The position numbers and the translations under genes were made by a program. Positions 46,941 to 54,615 of a DNA stretch of 64,000 nt are shown here, in pieces. Below the pieces are notes generated by a model. The model did no database searches, had not been told where the DNA came from, and saw only the letters and a program-made list of their open reading frames with translations. The DNA is from Bacteroidales bacterium (lineage in GTDB: Bacteria > Bacteroidota > Bacteroidia > Bacteroidales > Bacteroidaceae). Within the stretch, counting starts at the first letter, position 1. Every line of letters begins with the position of its first letter. The DNA is taken from NCBI GenBank assembly GCA_024690405.1, contig JAILCU010000109.1, positions 1 to 64,000 of the forward strand. Direction: 5' to 3'.

Positions 46941-47960
46941 ATGGGATTTTTCTCTTTCACCAAAGAAATAGCCATGGACCTCGGCACGGCCAACACCATC
47001 ATCATCAGCGATGACAAGATCGTGGTGGACGAGCCCTCCGTGGTCGCTTTGGACCGCCACAGCGAGAAGATGATTGCCGTAGGCGAGAAAGCCAAGCTGA
47101 TGCACGAGAAAGTGCACGCCGGCATCAAGACCATCCGTCCGCTGCGCGACGGCGTCATCGCCGACTTCAACGCCTGCGAGCAGATGATTCGCGGCCTCAT
47201 AAAAATGGTACACACTGGCAGCCGCCTCTTCACGCCCTCGCTGCGCATGGTCATCGGCGTGCCCTCTGGCTCCACCGAAGTGGAACTGCGCGCCGTGCGC
47301 GACTCCGCCGAACATGCCGGAGGCCGCGAAGTGTACCTCATCTACGAACCCATGGCAGCGGCCATCGGCGTGGGACTCGACGTCCTGGGCTCCGAGGGCA
47401 ACATGATCGTGGACATAGGCGGCGGCTCCACCGAGATTGCCGTGATCAACCTGGGAGGTATCGTGGCGGACCAGAGCCTGCGCATCGCCGGCGACGAGTT
47501 CACACACGACATCCAGGACTACATGAGCCGCCAGCACAACGTGAAGGTGAGCGAACGCATGGCAGAGCGCATCAAAATCAACGTGGGCTCCGCCCTCACC
47601 GACCTGGGCGAGCAGGCACCCGAGGACTATGTCATCCACGGACCGAACCGCATCACCGCACTGCCCATGGAGGTGCCCGTATGCTACCAGGAAATCGCAC
47701 ACTGCCTCGAAAAGACCATCGCCAAAATTGAGACCGCCGTGCTCGCAGCGCTCGAAGAGACACCGCCAGAGCTCTATGCCGACATCGTCAAGAACGGCAT
47801 CTATCTCACCGGAGGCGGAGCCCTGTTGAGAGGTCTGGACAAGCGCCTCACCGACAAGATCAACATCCCGTTCCACATCGCCGAGGATCCCCTGCACTGC
47901 GTGGCCAAGGGAACGGGTCTGGCACTGAAGAACATACACCGCTTCTCGTTCCTCATGTAA
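46941..47960 (+). CDS. mreB: Rod shape-determining protein MreB
   Basis: MDLGTANTIIISDDKIVVDEPSVVALD, IGVPSGSTEVELRAV, VDIGGGSTEIAVI. Confidence 0.97.
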   Translation: MGFFSFTKEIAMDLGTANTIIISDDKIVVDEPSVVALDRHSEKMIAVGEKAKLMHEKVHAGIKTIRPLRDGVIADFNACEQMIRGLIKMVHTGSRLFTPSLRMVIGVPSGSTEVELRAVRDSAEHAGGREVYLIYEPMAAAIGVGLDVLGSEGNMIVDIGGGSTEIAVINLGGIVADQSLRIAGDEFTHDIQDYMSRQHNVKVSERMAERIKINVGSALTDLGEQAPEDYVIHGPNRITALPMEVPVCYQEIAHCLEKTIAKIETAVLAALEETPPELYADIVKNGIYLTGGGALLRGLDKRLTDKINIPFHIAEDPLHCVAKGTGLALKNIHRFSFLM

Positions 47961-48002
47961 AAGACCTTACGAAACGAAAAGAAGTTAACAACCGTCTGAA
48001 AA

Positions 48003-48857
48003 GTGAACGCGCTATACCAATTCTTAGCGAAATATTACCACTGGCTGTTATTCGTTGCACTGGAAGGGATCAGTATCACGCTGCTCTTCCAGTTCAATTA
48101 TTATCAGAACAGCATCTGGCTGACAACGGCGAACAGCGCGGTAGGGCGCGCCATCGACTGGCAACAGCAGGCACTGCGCTACATCCATCTGGGCGACGTC
48201 AACAAAGCCCTCATGCAGCGCAACATCCTGCTGCAGCAGAACAACCGCATCCTGGCTGAGGAAATCGCGCAGCTCACCCACGACAGCACCCTCTCCGAGC
48301 GACGGCAGAAAGCGCAGCTCGAGGGCATACGCCTCATCCCCGCACGCGTGACCACCAACAGCGTCATGCACCGCGACAACCTCATGACCATCAACGTGGG
48401 CTCGCTCGACGGCGTGGAACCTGAGATGGGCGTGATCAGCGGCACTGGCGTCGTGGGCATCGTGTACATGACGTCGAGCCACTACTCCATCGTGCTGCCG
48501 CTGCTCAACAGCCGCTCCAACATCAGCTGCCGCCTGCGCGGCACCGACTATCCGGGCTCGCTCAAGTGGGACGGCAGCAATCCGCTCTACGCCACCCTCG
48601 ACAACATTCCCCGCCACGCCCGCTTCAAGATCGGCGACATCGTCGAGACCAGCGGCTACAGCGTTGTCTTCCCCCCGGGCCTCTTCATGGGCAAGATCGA
48701 CAAGGTGGAAAACAGCGACGACGGCCTCAGCTACAAACTGCGCGTGCACCTGAGCATCGACTTCGCCCGCCTGCAGGACGTCTGCGTCGTGGCCCAGGAT
48801 TTCCAGGCCGAAGTCAGGGAACTCGAGCAGCGCGCCGACTCGTTGCTGGAAAGATAG
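48003..48857 (+). CDS. mreC: Rod shape-determining protein MreC (GTG start)
   Basis: N-terminal TM, coiled coil, VGSLDGVEPEMGVISGTGVVGIVY; position after mreB. Confidence 0.93.
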   Translation: MNALYQFLAKYYHWLLFVALEGISITLLFQFNYYQNSIWLTTANSAVGRAIDWQQQALRYIHLGDVNKALMQRNILLQQNNRILAEEIAQLTHDSTLSERRQKAQLEGIRLIPARVTTNSVMHRDNLMTINVGSLDGVEPEMGVISGTGVVGIVYMTSSHYSIVLPLLNSRSNISCRLRGTDYPGSLKWDGSNPLYATLDNIPRHARFKIGDIVETSGYSVVFPPGLFMGKIDKVENSDDGLSYKLRVHLSIDFARLQDVCVVAQDFQAEVRELEQRADSLLER

Positions 48858-48874
48858 TGGCTGAAAGCAGGTTT

Positions 48875-48960
48875 CAGGTTCCAAGTTCCAGGTTCCAAGT
48901 TCCAGGTTCCAAGTTCCAGGTTCCAAGTCCCAGGTTCCAAGTCCCAGGTTCCAAGTTTCA
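48875..48960. repeat. 14-bp tandem repeat (caggttccaagttc) x6
   Basis: Direct inspection; starts 18 nt after the mreC stop. Confidence 0.96.
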
Positions 48961-49057
48961 TCTGCGCCTCCCCTCCGTGGGTCGAGTGTATGGCGGTTCG
49001 TCCGCCATATCATCCCCCTCCCACCCTCACAAACTCACAACCTCAAAAACATCCCCG

Positions 49058-49576
49058 ATGTTTCCACAATTCCTACGACGACTCTTTTGGCTGGTGCTGC
49101 TGGTAGTGGCACAGATGGTGATTTTCAACTACATCCACCTCTTCGGCTACGCCACGCCACTGGTCTATGTCTATTTCCTGCTGCTGTTCCCGCTGGGCAC
49201 TTCCCGCTGGAGCATCCTTCTGTGGGGTTTTGTGTGCGGGTTCCTGTGCGACGTGGTGTCGCTCAGTCTGGGCATGGGCGCGGCCTCCATGACGCTCGTA
49301 GCGTTTGTCCAGCCCCTTCTGCTCAAGATCATGGTTCAGAAAGATGCCCCCGAGGACCTGCAGCCCGGCTTACGCACCATGGGATTCTGGTCCTACACCA
49401 ACTATACGGCAATCCTCACCGCCCTCTTCTGCCTCTGCTACTTCCTGCTGCAGGCCTTCACCTTCAACCATGCCAAAGACCTCGCCATTGCCTGCGGCAG
49501 CAGCTGGCTGCTGACCTTCGTGCTGTGCATGGTCTTCGAAGGCCTGCGCGACCACAAGACCTCCGAACTGACCTAA
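49058..49576 (+). CDS. mreD: Rod shape-determining protein MreD
   Basis: ~172 aa polytopic membrane protein between mreC and mrdA. Confidence 0.85.
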   Translation: MFPQFLRRLFWLVLLVVAQMVIFNYIHLFGYATPLVYVYFLLLFPLGTSRWSILLWGFVCGFLCDVVSLSLGMGAASMTLVAFVQPLLLKIMVQKDAPEDLQPGLRTMGFWSYTNYTAILTALFCLCYFLLQAFTFNHAKDLAIACGSSWLLTFVLCMVFEGLRDHKTSELT

Positions 49577-49589
49577 CCGCTCCCGTGCC

Positions 49590-51437
49590 ATGGCTAACAA
49601 CACGTATGTCAATCGCAAATATGTCCTCGGAGCCTCGGCGGTGCTGATTATCGTGGTCTTTATCATACGACTCTTCACCCTGCAGCTGCTCTCCGACGAC
49701 TATAAACAGCGCGCCGACTCCATCGCACTGATGCGCCGCATCCAGTTCCCCGCACGCGGAGCCATCACAGACCGCAACGGCAAACTGCTCGTGTACAACC
49801 AGCCCGCCTACGACATCATGGTGGTGATGCAGGAGCAGGTGGGCGTGGACACCCTCGCACTGTGCGAGAGCCTGGGCATCGACACCGCTTGGTACCAACG
49901 CCGCATGGCCGAGATCAAGAACCGCAGCCGCAACCCGGGCTACTCGCCCTACACCCAGCAGCTCTTCATGAACCAGCTCTCCGTGGAGGAGTTCAGCGTC
50001 TTCCAGGAGAAGCTGTTCCACTTCCCGGGCTTCTACATACAAAAACGCAGCATACGGCAATACACCCATCCCTATGCCGCACATGTCCTCGGCGACGTGG
50101 GCGAGGTGAACCCCGACGAGATCAAGGCCGACGACTACTACCGCTCGGGCGACTACATCGGCAAGCAAGGCGTGGAACGGAGCTACGAGCAGCAGCTGCG
50201 CGGCATCAAAGGCTCCGAGATCCTCCTGCGCGACGTTCACGGACGCATCAAGGGACGCTATCAGAACGGCAAATACGACGTCAAACCCATCCCCGGCAAG
50301 AACCTCACGCTGAGCATCGACCTGGAGCTGCAGAAACTCGGCGAACGCCTCATGCAGGGCAAACTGGGCAGCATCGTTGCCATAGAACCCTCGACGGGAG
50401 AGATCCTGTGCATGGTCACCGCTCCGACCTACGACCCCCGCACCATGGTAGGACGCCAGCGCGGCAAGAAACACCGCGAGCTCGCGGCTGACCCCATGAA
50501 ACCGCTCCTCAACCGCGCCATCATGGGCACCTATCCCCCAGGCTCCACCTTCAAGACATCGCAGGCCCTCACCTTCCTCGAAGAGGGCATCATCACGCCT
50601 CAGACGGCTTACCCCTGCTCCCACGGCTTCCACTACGGACGCCTCAAGGTGGGATGCCACGGACATGGCTCGCCGCTGCCCCTCGTGCCCGCCATAGCCA
50701 CCTCGTGCAACGGCTATTTCTGCTGGGGACTGTTCCACATGTTCAACAACCGCGTCAAATACCACTCCACACAGGAGGCCATGACGACGTGGAAAGACTA
50801 CATGGTCTCCATGGGCTTCGGCTACAAACTCGGCGTGGACCTGCCCAACGAGAAACGCGGCATGATTCCCAACGCCGACTACTACGACAAGGCCTACAAG
50901 GGCTCGTGGAGCGGACTCACCGTCATCTCCATCTCCATCGGGCAGGGCGAAGTCACCCTCACGCCCCTGCAAATCGCCAACTTAGGCGCTACCATTGCCA
51001 ACCGCGGGTGGTACATCACCCCGCACGTCGTGCGCGAAGTGCAGAACGACACCCTCGCATCGCAGTATCAGAAACGCCACTACACCAAGGTCTCGCGCTT
51101 TCACTACGAGACCGTCTGCGAAGGCATGGAGCGCGCCGTGAGAGGAGGCACCTGCCGTTCGGCCTACACACCCGAATACGTCACGTGCGGTAAGACGGGC
51201 ACCGCACAGAACCGCGGGCACGACCACTCGGTGTTCATGGGCTTCGCACCGCGCCAGAATCCAAAAATCGCCATCGCCGTATATGTCGAGAACGGAGGAT
51301 GGGGAGCCACCTACGGCGTGCCCATCGGAGCGCTGATGATGGAACAGTACATCAACGGACACCTCTCCGCAGCCAGCCAGCAGAAGACGGAAGTCTTCGC
51401 CGCCAGGCACATCGACTACGGAGGTTACATCAGATAA
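49590..51437 (+). CDS. mrdA: Penicillin-binding protein 2
   Basis: RGAITDRNGKLLVYNQPAYDIMV, GTYPPGSTFKT (SxxK), KTGTAQN. Confidence 0.96.
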   Translation: MANNTYVNRKYVLGASAVLIIVVFIIRLFTLQLLSDDYKQRADSIALMRRIQFPARGAITDRNGKLLVYNQPAYDIMVVMQEQVGVDTLALCESLGIDTAWYQRRMAEIKNRSRNPGYSPYTQQLFMNQLSVEEFSVFQEKLFHFPGFYIQKRSIRQYTHPYAAHVLGDVGEVNPDEIKADDYYRSGDYIGKQGVERSYEQQLRGIKGSEILLRDVHGRIKGRYQNGKYDVKPIPGKNLTLSIDLELQKLGERLMQGKLGSIVAIEPSTGEILCMVTAPTYDPRTMVGRQRGKKHRELAADPMKPLLNRAIMGTYPPGSTFKTSQALTFLEEGIITPQTAYPCSHGFHYGRLKVGCHGHGSPLPLVPAIATSCNGYFCWGLFHMFNNRVKYHSTQEAMTTWKDYMVSMGFGYKLGVDLPNEKRGMIPNADYYDKAYKGSWSGLTVISISIGQGEVTLTPLQIANLGATIANRGWYITPHVVREVQNDTLASQYQKRHYTKVSRFHYETVCEGMERAVRGGTCRSAYTPEYVTCGKTGTAQNRGHDHSVFMGFAPRQNPKIAIAVYVENGGWGATYGVPIGALMMEQYINGHLSAASQQKTEVFAARHIDYGGYIR

Positions 51438-51486
51438 CAACAAACAGGTTACATCAGATAACAAAACAACAGATTACAGCACTATC

Positions 51487-53010
51487 GTGGAAAAGCAGAG
51501 AAGCGTCTTCGCCAGCATCGACTGGGTCACCATCATGATTTATATCCTCCTCCTCGGGATGGGGTGGATGAGCATCTGCGGAGCCTGCTACGAATACGGA
51601 CAGCCGCGCGACTTCCTCTCGCTGGCCTCCTTCGACACCCGCACTGGCATGCAGCTGGTGTGGATCGGCTCCTCCATTCTCCTGGGCTCCGTCATCCTGC
51701 TGCTAGACGACCGCATCTTCGACACCTTCGCCTATCTCATCTACGGAGTCCTCGTCATCCTGCTCTTCATCACGCCTTTTCTGGCGCACGACATCAAGGG
51801 CTCCATGTCGTGGATCAAGATAGGCCCCTTCAGCTTCCAGAGCGCCGAATTTGCCAAGTTTGCCACGGCGCTGGCCCTGGCCAAGTTCATGGGCAGCTAC
51901 GGTTTCAAGCTCGAAGGCTCGTGGAAGAACATGGCCGTATGCCTCGCCCTGATGCTGCTGCCCATGGCGCTCATCGTGATGCAGAAAGAGACGGGTTCGG
52001 CACTGGTCTATCTCAGCCTCTTCCTCATGCTCTACCGCGAAGGCATGCCCGGCAGCGTGCTCTTCCTCGGACTCTCCGCAGTGGCCTACGTCGTGGTCGG
52101 ACTACGCTTTGCCGACGAAATGGTGCTGGAGGGCACCACCAGTCTGGGTTTGCTGCTGGTGATGGCGATGATCGTGGTCTTCACCGCCGGTCTGCTCTTC
52201 TCCTACGCGCGTCCCTCGGCACTGTTCGGTTCCGTGCTGGGCGAGCAGCGCAAGACGTACGACAGCTACCGCCGCGCCATGACCGACACCCTCGGTTTAG
52301 GCCTCGGCACGATGGTCGCCGCGGTGCTCTTCGCACGCTTCATCCATGCCTTCAACATCGGTCCGATCTTTGTCGCCGTCTGCGTACTGCTGATCCTGCG
52401 CCTCGCATGGATAGGCCTGCACACGCACATCTACCGATACATCACCATCGCCCTCTTCGGCATCACCTCCATAGGCCTTTTCTACTCCTCCAACTACCTC
52501 CTCGACCACCTGCAGCCCCACCAGCGCGCCCGTGTGCAGGAGCTGCTGGGCCTGAGCGAGGACCCCGACGGCGTGGGCTATAACGTCATCCAGGCCAAGA
52601 TCGCCATCGGCTCCGGCGGTCTCGAAGGCAAAGGTTTCCTCAAGGGAACGCAGACCAAGCTGCGCTACGTGCCGGAGCAGGAGACGGACTTCATCTTCTG
52701 CACCATGGGCGAGGAACAGGGCTTCATCGGGTCCTCCGTCGTTCTGATTCTCTTCCTGGCTCTGCTCCTGCGGCTCATCTATCTCTCCGAGCGGCAGCCC
52801 TACACCTTCGGCCGTGTCTACGGCTATTGTGTCTTCTCCATTTTCCTCTTCCATGTCCTCATCAACATCGGCATGGTCTTAGGTCTGATGCCCGTCATCG
52901 GCATTCCCCTGCCCTTTTTCAGTTACGGCGGCTCCTCCCTCTGGGGCTTCACCCTCCTCCTCTTCATCTTCCTTCGTATCGATGCGGGTCGCGTTAGGTT
53001 GCAGCGCTAA
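51487..53010 (+). CDS. rodA: Rod shape-determining protein RodA (SEDS glycosyltransferase, GTG start)
   Basis: SMSWIKIGPFSFQSAEFAKFATALALAKFM, GIPLPFFSYGGSSLWGF. Confidence 0.96.
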   Translation: MEKQRSVFASIDWVTIMIYILLLGMGWMSICGACYEYGQPRDFLSLASFDTRTGMQLVWIGSSILLGSVILLLDDRIFDTFAYLIYGVLVILLFITPFLAHDIKGSMSWIKIGPFSFQSAEFAKFATALALAKFMGSYGFKLEGSWKNMAVCLALMLLPMALIVMQKETGSALVYLSLFLMLYREGMPGSVLFLGLSAVAYVVVGLRFADEMVLEGTTSLGLLLVMAMIVVFTAGLLFSYARPSALFGSVLGEQRKTYDSYRRAMTDTLGLGLGTMVAAVLFARFIHAFNIGPIFVAVCVLLILRLAWIGLHTHIYRYITIALFGITSIGLFYSSNYLLDHLQPHQRARVQELLGLSEDPDGVGYNVIQAKIAIGSGGLEGKGFLKGTQTKLRYVPEQETDFIFCTMGEEQGFIGSSVVLILFLALLLRLIYLSERQPYTFGRVYGYCVFSIFLFHVLINIGMVLGLMPVIGIPLPFFSYGGSSLWGFTLLLFIFLRIDAGRVRLQR

Positions 53011-53027
53011 ATAATGCCAATACCGGT

Positions 53028-53046
53028 TCCCTCTCTTTGAGAGGGA
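53028..53046 (+). terminator. Hairpin after rodA
   Basis: tccctctc-ttt-gagaggga perfect 8-bp stem; no strong T-tract. Confidence 0.5.
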
Positions 53047-53112
53047 CAGTTGTACAATCTTCCTCCTTTCAATAAAAAAATGCATTCATGCTAAAAAATA
53101 TTTGCAAAATAA

Positions 53113-53144
53113 TTTGGTTTATATTATAAACTTATTTACCTTTG
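53113..53144 (+). promoter_or_regulatory. Promoter TTTG-N20-TACCTTTG for the membrane protein/wHTH pair
   Basis: Both consensus elements present with normal spacing. Confidence 0.65.
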
Positions 53145-53252
53145 CGCCGTGATTCGAACACAAAAGGCCTAAAACCTTGCTTTCTGCAGGAGCAGGGCAG
53201 CGGCCAAAAGCGTTAAAAAACTATTGTTAAACCAAAGCAAATAGAGAAAACA

Positions 53253-53879
53253 ATGGAAGAAAACAACAATATGACTGCAGAACGCAGTCTGGAAATCATT
53301 CGTGAATCGATAGAACGCAGCCAGCGTACTATTACTAAGAACTCGTCAGTCCCTATGATCTGGTGGGGTGTCTGCGTCGTCATGTTCGCTTTGCTCATAG
53401 CCTATTTATGGAAGAATTATGGTGGCCCTGTCTGGAATTGGTTGTGGGCTGTCATGTGGGTCGTGGGATATGCCGGCAATTGGCTCATTGACAAGAAAAA
53501 GGAAACTATTCCAACGACCTTTGTGGGTAAAGCCATCGGCTATGTGTGGAGCACTTTTGGTGTCTTCTGTGGAGGCTTTGGCATTTTGTTAGGCTTAATT
53601 GGCGGCAAAATATTGCCTTTTGAACTGATCATGCCTGGTATGTATGTCTTCGGTTGCATTACAAGCATTATTTCGTTATGCTTTGGGATGGGTACGACCA
53701 TCACAGGACTCATCATCCAAAACCGCATTATACAGGTTTGTGGGATTATAGCCGGTCTGGGTGGATTCTTCTACGCTCTGCATTTTCCCGATTACAGGCA
53801 ACTTTTCGTAATGGCTAGCGTGGCAATCATTGGTCTGATCATTCCAGGCTTGATCATCCATTTGCAAAATAAAAAATAA
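53253..53879 (+). CDS. Uncharacterised integral membrane protein
   Basis: 208 aa, ~6 hydrophobic segments; followed by a wHTH gene 13 bp away. Confidence 0.8.
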   Translation: MEENNNMTAERSLEIIRESIERSQRTITKNSSVPMIWWGVCVVMFALLIAYLWKNYGGPVWNWLWAVMWVVGYAGNWLIDKKKETIPTTFVGKAIGYVWSTFGVFCGGFGILLGLIGGKILPFELIMPGMYVFGCITSIISLCFGMGTTITGLIIQNRIIQVCGIIAGLGGFFYALHFPDYRQLFVMASVAIIGLIIPGLIIHLQNKK

Positions 53880-53891
53880 GGAGGAGAGTAC

Positions 53892-54179
53892 ATGTTCCAA
53901 CCATTAGATCCACTTCTGCATTCCGAGTTGCGACTAGCGATTATTTCGTTGCTTATCAGCGCTGAAGAAGCGGAGTTTCCCTATATTAAAGAACAGACAG
54001 GCGCCACTGCCGGCAATCTGAGCGTGCAGGTAGACAAACTGTCGGTTGCTGGATATATAGAGGTAGAGAAGACCTTCAAGGGCAAGCGGCCATGTACCAT
54101 CTGTCGAATTACACCCACAGGGATTACAGCCTTTAAGGCCTACGTGGAGGCTTTGAAAACCTATCTCAACGTGAAATAA
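53892..54179 (+). CDS. Winged-helix (MarR/ArsR-like) transcriptional regulator
   Basis: LHSELRLAIISLLISAEEAEFPYIKEQTGATAGNLSVQVDKLSVAGYIEVEKTFKGKRPCTICRITPTG. Confidence 0.88.
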   Translation: MFQPLDPLLHSELRLAIISLLISAEEAEFPYIKEQTGATAGNLSVQVDKLSVAGYIEVEKTFKGKRPCTICRITPTGITAFKAYVEALKTYLNVK

Positions 54180-54256
54180 GCCTCCCTCTCACCATCCCCC
54201 TTTTCATGTGGAAAAGGTACCGCAACTAAGTCAAATTTAGAAACTGCTATAAAGTG

Positions 54257-54300
54257 AGTCCCGAAAGAAGTAACGATCACTTTCGGGGCTTTCTCTTTTT
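54257..54300 (+). terminator. Rho-independent terminator
   Basis: agtcccgaaag...ctttcggggct stem followed by ttctcttttt. Confidence 0.82.
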
Positions 54301-54389
54301 ATTCTTCTTATAAATCAGTCAAACTCCAGCCCCCCTTCCCGGCAGTTTTCATCTTCCTAACGACAGAAAAATGATAGGCCTCCTCCTCC

Positions 54390-54614
54390 CTGCGCCAGCC
54401 TCTCCCCCTTCACGGGGGTAGCGAGGGAAAAGAGGATTGACTGAATGTCAATCATCCCCGAGCGACCGACGCTTATCTCCTAAGCGGAGGACGACCATGT
54501 CCGAAGGACACAGAGGGTCTGCTGCAAGATGTCCGAAGGACAGAGGGGGCTGCTGTAAGACGTCCGAAGGATAGAGGGGGCTGCTGTAAGATGTCCGAAG
54601 GACAGAGGGGGCTT
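54390..54614. repeat. Second copy of dispersed hairpin element with expanded 31-bp array (gatgtccgaaggacagagggggctgctgtaa, ~4 copies)
   Basis: gcgccagcctctcccccttcacggggg followed by repeated gtccgaaggac hairpins up to the 3' end of the 54616-57069 gene. Confidence 0.92.
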
Positions 54615-54615
54615 T

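Noticed and set aside
48048-49013. 321-aa minus-strand ORF with NLEPGTWNLE repeats
   Set aside because: Antisense to mreC plus translation of the 14-bp repeat
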